Assembly: GCA_030524745.1 (NCBI GenBank)
Contig: JAUNGC010000011.1
Location: 1-64,000 of the forward strand
DNA: 64,000 nucleotides
Direction: 5' to 3'
From: Eubacteriales bacterium
GTDB taxonomy: Bacteria; Bacillota; Clostridia; Lachnospirales; Lachnospiraceae
In this document: positions 8,229 through 15,996 of the stretch, piece by piece
Position numbering within the stretch: position 1 is the first letter of the stretch
How the letters are laid out: each line of letters begins with the position of its first letter
The notes under the pieces: generated by a model
The model's database searches: none
What the model was told of the DNA's origin: nothing
What the model saw: only the letters and a program-made list of their open reading frames with translations
Made by a program: the position numbers and the translations under genes

Positions 8229-9260
8229 ATGAGATTGAGTATTATTGTGCCGGTCTATAATATGGCGGCGGACGGCAAGCTGGAATATTGTCTGGAATCG
8301 CTTGTGCACCAGACGTTGAAGGAATATGAAATCATTGCGGTGGACGATGCGTCCACGGACAACTCACTTGAAATTCTGCGGAAATATGAAGCGGAATATC
8401 CGGACCGTTTCCGGGCGGTTCATTCGGAAGAAAATAAACGGCAGGGCGGTGCGAAAAACATCGGGTTATCTCTGGCGCAGGGCGAATGGATCGGCTTTAT
8501 CGACAGCGACGACTGGATCACACCGGACATGTATGAGAAGCTTTTAAAAAAAGCGGAAGAAACGGGCGCGGATATGGTGGGCTGCGATTATCATCTGACC
8601 GATGAGCACAGCATGAAAATCGGCCGGGTGGTATCCAATGGCAGACCGGAGCAGTGCGGCGTGCTGACAGAGGAGAAGTACCGCTCCCTGATTCTGGACA
8701 GCGGGAGTCTGGTGGTGAAGGTATACCGCCGGGAAATTTTTATGGAGCACGAGATTCGCTTTCCGGAGCATATTTTCTATGAGGACAATGCGATCGGCGC
8801 GGCGGTGATGCTGCAGGCAAAGCATTATGAATATATACCGGAGCCGATGTACTACTATTATCAGCACAGCGCTTCCACGGTGCATACGATCACCCGGCAG
8901 CGTTGTGAGGACCGGATGGAAGCGGGACGCGGCATCGTGCGGGAAGCGAAGCGGCTGGGCTATCTGGAACAATACCGCCCGGAAGTCTGCTTTGAATTTA
9001 CGCAACTCTTTTTTGTGAATACGCTGTTTTCCTATATGGTCGGCAGAGGGCATAAGTCTTATCGATTCGTGAAAGAAATGGGAGACGAGATGCGCGAAAC
9101 CTTCCCGGAATTTATGGAAAATCCCTATTACCGGGAGAGGGTGCATGCGGAGGAAAAAAAGCTGATCGCCATGCAGCAGAAGTCCACGCTGTTATTTCTG
9201 GCTTATTATAAGGCGCTGTGGACGTATCGGAATTTCCGGAAGAAGCTTGCGGGGAAATGA
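8229..9260 (+). CDS. Glycosyltransferase family 2
   Basis: 343 residues, GT-A fold. N-terminal LSIIVPVYNM, ease-of-recognition DDASTDNSLEIL, and the metal-binding GFIDSDDWI (DXD-type) near residue 95. No membrane segment; probably a peripheral cytoplasmic enzyme adding a sugar to a lipid-linked acceptor. The ATG at 8229 is used because it begins the conserved strand with a purine-rich site upstream; an in-frame GTG at 8205 would add eight residues. Donor and acceptor are unknown; adjacency to pseB suggests the same glycan. Confidence 0.85.
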   Translation: MRLSIIVPVYNMAADGKLEYCLESLVHQTLKEYEIIAVDDASTDNSLEILRKYEAEYPDRFRAVHSEENKRQGGAKNIGLSLAQGEWIGFIDSDDWITPDMYEKLLKKAEETGADMVGCDYHLTDEHSMKIGRVVSNGRPEQCGVLTEEKYRSLILDSGSLVVKVYRREIFMEHEIRFPEHIFYEDNAIGAAVMLQAKHYEYIPEPMYYYYQHSASTVHTITRQRCEDRMEAGRGIVREAKRLGYLEQYRPEVCFEFTQLFFVNTLFSYMVGRGHKSYRFVKEMGDEMRETFPEFMENPYYRERVHAEEKKLIAMQQKSTLLFLAYYKALWTYRNFRKKLAGK

Positions 9261-9268
9261 AAGAAATA

Positions 9269-9330
9269 TACCCTCAGTGTACAAGGGAACATACGGTTCG
9301 AGGCGTGTGTCCCCTTGTACACTGAGGGTA
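9269..9330. repeat. Dispersed palindrome, full copy 1
   Basis: Arms TACCCTCAGTGTACAAGGG (9269-9287) and its exact complement (9312-9330), with a 24-nt loop. The loop ends CGTGTGTC, identical to the whole loop of the copy at 19210-19255; copy 1 has 16 extra nt. Not a canonical terminator, since no U-run follows on the plus strand. Confidence 0.75.
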
Positions 9331-9353
9331 AAAAACAGATATGATAATCTTGT

Positions 9354-9398
9354 AAAAACCGTTGCCGGACAACAGGAAACAGTCCGACAGCGGTTTTT
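9354..9398. terminator. Bidirectional Rho-independent terminator between the GT2 gene and pseG
   Basis: 17-bp stem (9354-9370 with 9382-9398, two mismatched or wobble positions) bounded by A5 on the left and T5 on the right, so it works for both converging transcripts. Loop of 11 nt. Confidence 0.85.
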
Positions 9399-9427
9399 AT
9401 TTGCGGTATACTGAAGATACAGTTGCG

Positions 9428-10486
9428 TTATGCCGGAGGCGGAGACAACAGTTCCGCTGCGATCCGGTCGGCTCCGGCGCCGTCGATCGCCATGCGCATC
9501 CTGACAGACTGCTCTTTCCGAAGGGCGGGATTTTGGGCCAGCGCGAGCAGTTTTTCATATGCCCGGTCAAAAAAACCGGAGTCGGTCCGGATGTCTCCGG
9601 CCCAGGGGATCAGCCCGGCCTGATCGAAGGCCTGCGCGCCGGGAATCTGGTTGTCCGCCATGCTGAAGCTGACGGCGGGAACGCCCACTGCACAGAGTTC
9701 GTAGAGGGTGGTGCCGCCTGCGGAAAATGCAAGATCGCATTCCGACATCAGCGCCGCCATCTCGGTCACATTTTCATGGAGAAGAATCCGCTCTTCCTGT
9801 TTCGATAAAGCTTCCAGTTCGGCCCGGTGCGCATGCATCGGCCCGGTCAGAATATGGATGCAGACGTCCTGAAAGTCATCGGAGGCAAGCAGCACTGCCG
9901 CAAGGCTTCCGGCAATGTTGAAGGGATCCGTGCCCCCGGTGGAGACAAACAGATCTTTTACTTCATTCCATACATGGTAGGGGCACCGGGAGAACTGCTC
10001 CCGAAGGGGCGTGTATGCGCCGCCCGCAAAAACCGTTCCCGCTTTTTGATAAAATCCGGTATCCACGATCATATCGTAATTTATAACCAGATCCACCGGA
10101 TAATCGAAAGCCTGCAGATCGTCCATATAGGCCACCCGGCATAATTGCTTCATGGCGGAAAGATAGCGTTCGGTAACGAAATAGGAGTCCACCAGCAAAT
10201 AGGAAACGCTATGAGAAGAAAGGACCTTCTGCATAGTGGAGATTTCCCGTTCCGGATCCTGATAATCGGTTTGTAAATGTATGATCGGAAAAGCGCGTTC
10301 CGCCTTCTCTTCCAAAGTCATCATGCTCTGTAAAAGGGAGACGGACGTTTCATCGGAGAGCAGAAAAACCGGCGCCGCATTTTGCGCGCGCAGCGCCCGG
10401 GCGATGGTAAGACAGCGCATGAGATGACCGGTAGCGATCGTCTCGTTGCCGTCCGTGCGGAGATAAACTAATTGACGAGATTCCAT
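9428..10486 (-). CDS. pseG: UDP-2,4-diacetamido-2,4,6-trideoxy-beta-L-altropyranose hydrolase
   Basis: 352 residues, GT-B-like nucleotide-sugar hydrolase. Releases the free diamino-sugar from UDP in the pseudaminic-acid pathway. N-terminal YLRTDGNETIATGHLMRCLTI carries the family's GH(L/I)MR catalytic-histidine region; the C-terminal FSAGGTTLYELCAVGVPAV is the UDP-binding part. Its start overlaps the end of pseI by 19 nt, indicating translational coupling. Third gene of pseF-pseI-pseG. Confidence 0.9.
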   Translation of the reverse strand: MESRQLVYLRTDGNETIATGHLMRCLTIARALRAQNAAPVFLLSDETSVSLLQSMMTLEEKAERAFPIIHLQTDYQDPEREISTMQKVLSSHSVSYLLVDSYFVTERYLSAMKQLCRVAYMDDLQAFDYPVDLVINYDMIVDTGFYQKAGTVFAGGAYTPLREQFSRCPYHVWNEVKDLFVSTGGTDPFNIAGSLAAVLLASDDFQDVCIHILTGPMHAHRAELEALSKQEERILLHENVTEMAALMSECDLAFSAGGTTLYELCAVGVPAVSFSMADNQIPGAQAFDQAGLIPWAGDIRTDSGFFDRAYEKLLALAQNPALRKEQSVRMRMAIDGAGADRIAAELLSPPPA

Positions 10487-11520
10487 GACAGAGGCGTCCC
10501 CTTTCTGATGGCGCAGGCGGCTTTTCTGCCCAGAATTTCTTCGTAATACATGGGATGCAGGCCGCAGCCGGGACGGATGGACCGCACATTTTCAGCGGTG
10601 AAGACTTCGCCCGGGGCAACATCCTTTACGACAAAAAGGGAACGGGAATCCTTGCGCTCCAGCTTCTGTACATCCATCAGACGGTAAGAGGAAGACCCCA
10701 GCGCTTTTTCCAGAATGCGGATGTTGTCCACCATTTCCTTAAATTCGGCCGGTTCCATGGAAAATGCGCCGTCAGGGCCGCCGTCGCTGCGGCGCAGCGT
10801 CAGGTGCTTTTCCACCATTTTTGCGCCCAGCGCGACCGCGCCGACCGCGACGGTTGTGCCCATGCTGTGATCGGAAAGTCCCGTCAGACAGCCGAAGGTC
10901 TGCTGCAGCGTGGGAATGACGCGCAGATTGATGTCCTCATAGGGGGTGGGATAAGCGGAGACGCATTTTAAAAGAATGACGTCCTCGTTTCCCTCTTCTT
11001 TGCAGACCGTAAACGCCCGCTCGATATCTTCCAGCCGGGCGATACCGGTAGCGAAAATCATGGGTTTATGAAGCTTTGCGGCTCTGCGGATCAGCGGAAT
11101 ATCGTTGATCTCATAGGACGCAAACTTAAAGGCCGGCATATCGAGTTCCGCCATAAAATCCACCGCGGTGAAATCAAAAGGGGAGGAAAAGCAGATCAGC
11201 CCCAGCTTTTTCGCTTCTTCCATCAGCCTGGGATGCCATTCCCAGGGGGTACTGGCTTCTTCATAGAGCTGATGCAGGGTAGTGCCGTCCCAGAGCGTGC
11301 CGCTTCTGTTCTGAAACGCTTCCGCGTCGCTGTCTAAGGTAATCGTATCGGCGGTATAGGTCTGCAGCTTGATGGCGTCAGCCCCCGCTTCTTTTGCGGC
11401 GTGCAGAATGCGCACGGCGCGGTCATAGTCCTGTAAATGATTGGCGGACATTTCCGCCACGATAAAGGTCGGCGAGTCGGCGGCGATCCGCCTGCCGCCC
11501 AGATAAATTTCCTGATTCAT
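10468..11520 (-). CDS. pseI: Pseudaminic acid synthase (NeuB family)
   Basis: 350 residues. Condenses the free 6-deoxy-diacetamido-altrose with phosphoenolpyruvate. NeuB TIM-barrel at about 20-270 (FIVAEMSANH, GADAIKLQTYTADTIT, GLSDHSMGTTVAVGAVALGAKMVEKH) and a C-terminal SAF/antifreeze-like domain at about 285-350. EKHLTL and DGAFSMEP are typical of PseI. The ATG at 11520 is supported by homology; a longer reading frame upstream overlaps pseF and is rejected. Begins 5 nt after the pseF stop. Confidence 0.92.
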   Translation of the reverse strand: MNQEIYLGGRRIAADSPTFIVAEMSANHLQDYDRAVRILHAAKEAGADAIKLQTYTADTITLDSDAEAFQNRSGTLWDGTTLHQLYEEASTPWEWHPRLMEEAKKLGLICFSSPFDFTAVDFMAELDMPAFKFASYEINDIPLIRRAAKLHKPMIFATGIARLEDIERAFTVCKEEGNEDVILLKCVSAYPTPYEDINLRVIPTLQQTFGCLTGLSDHSMGTTVAVGAVALGAKMVEKHLTLRRSDGGPDGAFSMEPAEFKEMVDNIRILEKALGSSSYRLMDVQKLERKDSRSLFVVKDVAPGEVFTAENVRSIRPGCGLHPMYYEEILGRKAACAIRKGTPLSWNLVN

Positions 11521-11525
11521 ATTGT

Positions 11526-12218
11526 TCAATGTTCCTTTTCTGTCATTTTCTGATATTTCACTTCCGCGATCGCCCAGTCTTCCAGAGTATCGATGTCCTG
11601 TACTTCCATTTCCGGCAAAATCAGGGGGACCATATTCGGCGTATCTGTGGTGCCTTCCCGGAAAAAAGCCTCGGTGCGGCAGGCGTAAAACTGGCCGCAG
11701 TCGTGGTAGATTTTTTCCAGATCCTGACTGCGCGCCGCAGCATATTCCGGCCATTTATAGCCGATATGTCCCTGACTGTCCAGACGCAGACCCCGCTGTA
11801 CGGGATAGGAAAAAGGAACCACGGGCATGACGGATTCCGCGTTCTGAAGCATTTCCACGGCGGTTTTCAGTTTGGCGGCAGTCACAAAAGGAGCGGTGGG
11901 ATAGATACAGCAAAAAGTATCGAAGGTTTTTCCAATTGCCTGATAAGCTTCCAGCACTTCCCGGATCACGTCGTCGGTGGAGGCATAATCGTTTGCCGCC
12001 GCCGCGCTGCGCAGAAAGGGTACCGAGGCCCCGGCGTCCGTTGCAATCTGTGCGATTTCGGTATCGTCGGTGGAAACCATGACTTCCGTAAAAATACCGG
12101 AAGAAAGAGCCGCTTCTATGGAATAACAGATGATTGGTTTTCCGCAGAAAGGCCGGATATTTTTCCGGGGAATCCGTTTACTTCCGCCGCGAGCGGTGAT
12201 GATGGCAAGTGATGACAT
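11526..12218 (-). CDS. pseF: Pseudaminic acid cytidylyltransferase (CMP-Pse synthase)
   Basis: 230 residues. Activates pseudaminic acid with CTP. The N-terminal IITARGGSKRIPRKNIRPF is the nucleotide-binding signature of CMP-sugar synthases; SYPVQRGL and the C-terminal IDTLEDWAIAE match the PseF/NeuA family. AGGAGG lies 6 nt upstream of the ATG. First gene of the pseF-pseI-pseG operon, with its own promoter at 12268-12297. Confidence 0.92.
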   Translation of the reverse strand: MSSLAIITARGGSKRIPRKNIRPFCGKPIICYSIEAALSSGIFTEVMVSTDDTEIAQIATDAGASVPFLRSAAAANDYASTDDVIREVLEAYQAIGKTFDTFCCIYPTAPFVTAAKLKTAVEMLQNAESVMPVVPFSYPVQRGLRLDSQGHIGYKWPEYAAARSQDLEKIYHDCGQFYACRTEAFFREGTTDTPNMVPLILPEMEVQDIDTLEDWAIAEVKYQKMTEKEH

Positions 12219-12267
12219 GGCATACCTCCTGATCCTTCCGGCAATTTGATTGTCCGGATTTTGCTAT

Positions 12268-12297
12268 AGTATATCACAGATAGATTGGGAAAGACAA
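12268..12297 (-). promoter_or_regulatory. Promoter of pseF-pseI-pseG
   Basis: Minus strand: TTGTCT (12297-12292), 18-bp spacer, TATACT (12273-12268). Leads directly to the AGGAGG site of pseF. Confidence 0.65.
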
Positions 12298-12323
12298 ATA
12301 CTTGTAAAAAAATACCTGTGTAT

Positions 12324-12343
12324 CCCCTTGTACACGGAGGGTA
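12324..12343. repeat. Dispersed palindrome, half copy
   Basis: CCCCTTGTACACGGAGGGTA matches the right arm of the palindromes at 9312-9330 and 19237-19255 with one substitution. The left arm is absent. Lies between the divergent pseF and response-regulator promoters. Confidence 0.6.
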
Positions 12344-12353
12344 TAGTTCTGCC

Positions 12354-12383
12354 TTGTAAAGGGCGGCCCTCGTGGTGTAAGAT
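12354..12383 (+). promoter_or_regulatory. Possible promoter of the two-component system
   Basis: TTGTAA (12354-12359), 18-bp spacer, TAAGAT (12378-12383). Moderate match only. Confidence 0.4.
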
Positions 12384-12399
12384 AAGGACAGATGATTTT

Positions 12400-12409
12400 G
12401 GGGGGGGGG
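12400..12409 (+). promoter_or_regulatory. Run of ten G at the ribosome site of the response regulator
   Basis: G10 ends 7 nt before the ATG at 12417 and is the only purine-rich ribosome site. Slippage here would alter spacing or strength of the site, or of the promoter-to-start distance, without changing the protein frame. Confidence 0.6.
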
Positions 12410-12416
12410 AACGGTC

Positions 12417-13142
12417 ATGAAAATAGCAATATGTGAGGATGAAGTTTTCTGGCAGGAGCAGCTTGAAGAAATGGTTCGCCGATGGGCGAAGGAGAAAAGG
12501 GAGCCGCTTTGTCTGCGCAGCTTCCCGGACAGCGAAAGCTTTCTGTTTGCTTTTTCAGAGGAAAAGGACTGGGATGTGCTCTTGCTGGACATCGAAATGG
12601 GAAAGAAAAGCGGGATGGAACTGGCGGAAAAAGTCCGTCGGGAGAACGAAGAGGTGGGAATCATTTTTGCCACCGGATACGCGGAATATATGGGGCGCGG
12701 TTACGATGTGGGGGCGCTGCAGTATTTGTTGAAGCCTGTGGAAGAAAAGAAATTGTTTGCCTGTCTGGACAAAATGCTGCGCCGTCAGGAAAGAGAAGGA
12801 AAAAAGCTGGCTTTTGAGACGACGGACCAGAGAAAACTCAGCCTGTCTGCGGCTGACATCTGGTATCTGGAAGCCTTTCGGCACAGATGTCTTTTATATA
12901 CAAAGGACCAAAGTTACGAACTGAAAATGAGCATGACGGAGGCGGAACGCATTCTGGGAGAGGAAGCGGGCTTTATCAAATGCCACCGTTCTTATCTGCT
13001 GAATCTGCGCCGTGTGAGGGAAATTTACCGGGAGGAACTTGTGCTGGACGACGGACGGAAGGTTCCGGCAAGCCGCCGGGCCTGGCAGAAGGTGAACGCT
13101 GCCTTTCTGCGTTTTTACAGCGATTGCGGGCCTGTGTCATAA
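12417..13142 (+). CDS. LytTR-family response regulator (AgrA/LytR type)
   Basis: 241 residues. Receiver domain at about 1-120 (acidic pocket CEDE, phospho-acceptor in VLLLDIEMG near residue 60, conserved lysine in LLKPV), then a LytTR DNA-binding domain at about 135-235 (RKLSLSAADIWYLEAFRHRCLLYT, FIKCHRSYLLNLRRVREI). Directly upstream of a GHKL sensor kinase, a standard AgrA/AgrC-like pair; the ABC exporter downstream is a plausible target. Translation initiates after a G10 run, which may make its level variable. Confidence 0.9.
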   Translation: MKIAICEDEVFWQEQLEEMVRRWAKEKREPLCLRSFPDSESFLFAFSEEKDWDVLLLDIEMGKKSGMELAEKVRRENEEVGIIFATGYAEYMGRGYDVGALQYLLKPVEEKKLFACLDKMLRRQEREGKKLAFETTDQRKLSLSAADIWYLEAFRHRCLLYTKDQSYELKMSMTEAERILGEEAGFIKCHRSYLLNLRRVREIYREELVLDDGRKVPASRRAWQKVNAAFLRFYSDCGPVS

Positions 13143-13181
13143 GAGGACGGCAGAAGGAAAGCAGGCGGGGAGGATGAGAAA

Positions 13182-13910
13182 ATGGGATGGATTTGGGCGG
13201 TGGCTTTGCTGCTTGTATGCAATGTTTTGTGCTGGTATTTTTTTACCCGCAGATATATGGGAAAGCGCGTGGCACGGTTTGAACAGGAACTGGTCAACCG
13301 GCATTATGTGGAAGTAGAGACCATGTACCGGAAAATGCGCGGCTGGCGGCATGATTACCACAATCATATCCAGGCGCTGAAGGTTTGCTTAAGTCAGCAG
13401 GAATACGGACAGATGAAGGAATTTCTGGATCAGGTGGATGTGTCTCTTTCGGAAGTGGACCGGGTCGTCAAAACCGGAAATGTGATGCTGGATGCCATTG
13501 TGAACAGCAAAATTGCGTTGATGAAAGAAAAGGGGATTGCCGTGGATTGTACGGCCTATGTGCCGGCGCAGATGGCGGTAAAGGCCATCGATTTGTGCGT
13601 GCTTTTGGGAAATCTGCTGGATAATGCTCTGGAGGCGTGTCAGAAAATGGGAAAAGAAGAGGATCGTTTTATTCGTATTTATATGGACGTTATCAAGGGA
13701 CAGCTTTATCTGTGCATTACCAATTCCATGGAAGGAAAGGCGCGCGCAAAGGGCGGCGTATATTTGTCCGATAAGGCGGGCGCGCATGGCTTCGGAATGG
13801 AAAGCATAGACCGGATTGTGAAGCAGTATGGCGGTTACATCAGGCGAGGCTCCGAAGAGGGCGTGTTTGCGGCGGAAGTGATGCTGCCGCTGGGAGAAGC
13901 GTCCGGTTAA
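13182..13910 (+). CDS. GHKL-type sensor histidine kinase (AgrC-like, short sensor)
   Basis: 242 residues. One N-terminal membrane helix (about 3-20), a linker helix, a DHp segment with WRHDYHNHIQALKV (phospho-acceptor histidine near residue 57), then a GHKL ATPase with N-box NLLDNALEAC and G-box HGFGMESIDRIV. The sensor is far shorter than the six-helix AgrC sensor, so it is unlikely by itself to bind an extracellular peptide; it might sense the membrane or the neighbouring ABC exporter (inference). GGGGAGG precedes the start. Followed by a terminator. Confidence 0.85.
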   Translation: MGWIWAVALLLVCNVLCWYFFTRRYMGKRVARFEQELVNRHYVEVETMYRKMRGWRHDYHNHIQALKVCLSQQEYGQMKEFLDQVDVSLSEVDRVVKTGNVMLDAIVNSKIALMKEKGIAVDCTAYVPAQMAVKAIDLCVLLGNLLDNALEACQKMGKEEDRFIRIYMDVIKGQLYLCITNSMEGKARAKGGVYLSDKAGAHGFGMESIDRIVKQYGGYIRRGSEEGVFAAEVMLPLGEASG

Positions 13911-13933
13911 CGGTCATAGGGCGAACAGGAATG

Positions 13934-13982
13934 CCGTTCGTGCATCCAGAGCGACCTCTGGTGCGCAAACGGTCCTTTTTTT
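13934..13982 (+). terminator. Rho-independent terminator after the sensor kinase
   Basis: Stem CCAGAG/CTCTGG extended by GCA/TGC and by CCGTT/AACGG, loop CGAC, followed by T7. Confidence 0.75.
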
Positions 13983-14028
13983 ATCCTATCATGTTACACT
14001 TGAATCGTGCATCAGCCAGTGCATATGA

Positions 14029-14146
14029 CGGGCAGGGTATTTGGATAGGATTGCCGGATGGAGTTCACCCCTCCTGATCGGAGTAAGAAAAGCCGACCTG
14101 CCCGCCGTATGGTATGATGACGCGTTTGGCGAAAAGCCGCTTTTTT
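14029..14146 (+). ncRNA. Structured leader candidate before the ABC exporter
   Basis: CGGGCAGG (14029-14036) pairs perfectly with CCTGCCCG (14097-14104), closing 60 nt that contain a CTCC-TGATC-GGAG stem-loop. A weak GGC-GAAAA-GCC hairpin followed by T6 (14128-14146) lies between it and the exporter gene. The arrangement of closed multi-part fold, then terminator-like hairpin, then gene resembles a riboswitch or attenuator. I do not recognise a known aptamer class, and the second hairpin is weak. Confidence 0.35.
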
Positions 14147-14181
14147 AGCAGCAAAATATTGAGCCGTAGTCAGGGGGAAGT

Positions 14182-15996
14182 ATGGGAAAGAAAAAATATG
14201 GTTTTGTCGGGAATATGCGTTTTCATTTCGGAAATATGCTGCGGTGGTATCCGGGGATGTTTGCGGCGGGATTTTTGCTCATCGTGCCGGAGGTAGCGGG
14301 GCCTTTGGGAAACGTGACGCTGGCGCGGGTGTTTGCGGCAGGGCTGGAGGAAAAATGGGAACTTCCGCTGTATCTGGGAAGCCTGATTGCGGTGAGCGCC
14401 CTTCTGTTTGTATGTACGCTTTTGCAGGCGGGGCTTTCCGGATATGTGGAAGGCCAAAAAAGGCTCTACATTTACCGCTATGAATTTTTGGTGGCGCAGA
14501 AGAAAATGACGGCGGATTATGAACTTCTGGAATCCAAAAGTTTTCAGGAACTGGCAAAGAAGGTGAAAGGGGAACTTTGGTACGGCGGCGGCTTTTATGA
14601 AAAAATGGGGGAGATCGACAAATTTCTCTGCGGCATATCCGGCTGTGTAATTTTCGGGGTTCTGCTGGCGGCTCAAAATCCATGGATTTTACTGTTTTTG
14701 ATCCTTTCTGCCATTTTAAACTATACGTTCTTTTCCCTGTGCAGAAAGGCGGAGTATCGGCGCAAGGATTTAAAAGCTGCCGCCTGGCGGGAAATGGGAT
14801 ATGTGCAGGAAAAGAGCGGCGATATTTCGGCGGGAAAGGATATCCGGCTTTACCGGATGGCCGACTGGTTTTTGTCCATTTATGAGGAAGCCTTTGACCG
14901 TCACAAAAAAGCGGACCGGGAAATCTGGAACAGGTACGGCGCTTCCAATCTGGTGAACGCCACGCTGGTCTTTTTGCGGGATATTCTGGTCTATGGTTAT
15001 CTGATCGTACAGATTTGTCAGGGAAGGCTATCGGCGGCGGATTTTGTGTATTTTACCGGACTGGTGGTTTCTTTGTCGGACTGGCTTTGGAAAACGGTGG
15101 GCGGGCTGCACGAACTGGGCGGGGCAAGCTTTTGCATCACCTGTATCCGGGAGTTTTTAGACCAGCCCGACCGGACAGAAACCGGCAGGGCAGGACTGGC
15201 AAAAGAAATGGAGGGGAAACCGGTTACGGTGGAATTTCGCCATGTCTTCTACCGTTATCCGGGCGCGCAGGCGGATACGATCCGGGACCTGAATCTGATG
15301 CTTGAGGCAGGAGAAAAGCTGGCCATGGTGGGGTTAAACGGTGCCGGAAAAACCACGTTTGTAAAGTTACTGTGTCGTCTTTATCATCCCACGCAAGGGG
15401 AGATTTTAATAAACGGCATCCCGGTTGAGGAATTTACGAGAGAGGAATACTTTTCCCTGCTGTCGGTATTGTTCCAGAACAGCACGTTTCTGCCGGTCAG
15501 CGTGGACGAAAATACGGCGTCCCTGACGGAAGGAGAACTGGACCCAAAGCGCCTTGAATGGGCTTACCGCGTGTCAGGCATCGGGGGAAAACTGGAAAAG
15601 CTGGAGAAAAAAGGGAAGACTCACATGCTGCGGGAGGTCTGGGATGACGCGGTGGATTTTTCCGGCGGAGAACGGCAGCGACTGCTGTTGGCGCGGGCGG
15701 TTTATCAGACCTCCTCGCTGCTGATTCTGGATGAACCTACGGCGGCGCTGGACCCGATCGCGGAGCATGAGATGTACCTGCGCTACAGCGCTCTGGCGGA
15801 GGGGCGGACCTGCGTTTTTATCTCTCACCGGCTGGCCAGCACGAAGTTTTGCGACAGGATTGTGCTGTTGCAGGACGGGCGGATCGCGGAGGAAGGCACC
15901 CATGAGGAACTTCTTGCGTTGGGCGGGAGTTACAGCCGGCTGTTCGCGGTACAGAGAGAATACTACAGTCAGAAGCGGGAGGAGCGGGAAACATGA
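14182..15996 (+). CDS. ABC transporter permease/ATPase, subunit 1 of a heterodimeric exporter
   Basis: 604 residues, half-transporter. About six membrane helices at 15-300, then an ATPase with Walker A GLNGAGKTTF (about 386-395), Q-loop LFQNS, signature FSGGERQRLLLARA, Walker B LLILDEPTAALD and switch ISHRLAS; all catalytic residues are intact. No N-terminal peptidase domain. The stop overlaps the next gene's ATG (ATGA), so the two subunits are coupled. Likely a heterodimer in the inner membrane; lantibiotic-type or lipid/drug exporters share this layout and the substrate cannot be told from the sequence. Downstream of a two-component system and a structured leader. Confidence 0.88.
   Translation: MGKKKYGFVGNMRFHFGNMLRWYPGMFAAGFLLIVPEVAGPLGNVTLARVFAAGLEEKWELPLYLGSLIAVSALLFVCTLLQAGLSGYVEGQKRLYIYRYEFLVAQKKMTADYELLESKSFQELAKKVKGELWYGGGFYEKMGEIDKFLCGISGCVIFGVLLAAQNPWILLFLILSAILNYTFFSLCRKAEYRRKDLKAAAWREMGYVQEKSGDISAGKDIRLYRMADWFLSIYEEAFDRHKKADREIWNRYGASNLVNATLVFLRDILVYGYLIVQICQGRLSAADFVYFTGLVVSLSDWLWKTVGGLHELGGASFCITCIREFLDQPDRTETGRAGLAKEMEGKPVTVEFRHVFYRYPGAQADTIRDLNLMLEAGEKLAMVGLNGAGKTTFVKLLCRLYHPTQGEILINGIPVEEFTREEYFSLLSVLFQNSTFLPVSVDENTASLTEGELDPKRLEWAYRVSGIGGKLEKLEKKGKTHMLREVWDDAVDFSGGERQRLLLARAVYQTSSLLILDEPTAALDPIAEHEMYLRYSALAEGRTCVFISHRLASTKFCDRIVLLQDGRIAEEGTHEELLALGGSYSRLFAVQREYYSQKREERET

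Noticed and set aside
9269-9330. Palindrome as a plain terminator of the GT2 gene
   Set aside because: No U-run follows on plus, a proper bidirectional terminator lies just downstream, and the same arms recur upstream of another gene at 19210.
10471-11754. Longer start for pseI at 11754
   Set aside because: The extra 78 residues are the shadow of pseF in another frame; homology and context support ATG 11520.
13931-14077. 48-codon frame in the gap between sensor kinase and exporter as a signal peptide gene
   Set aside because: It runs through the terminator and leader stems, has no ribosome site at a usable distance and no typical leader or core features.
14050-14122. GATGGAGTTC and a later TGATGAC reminiscent of the fluoride (crcB) riboswitch
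   Set aside because: The required stem around GATGGAGTTC cannot form and the 3' part lacks the pairing partner in the right place.
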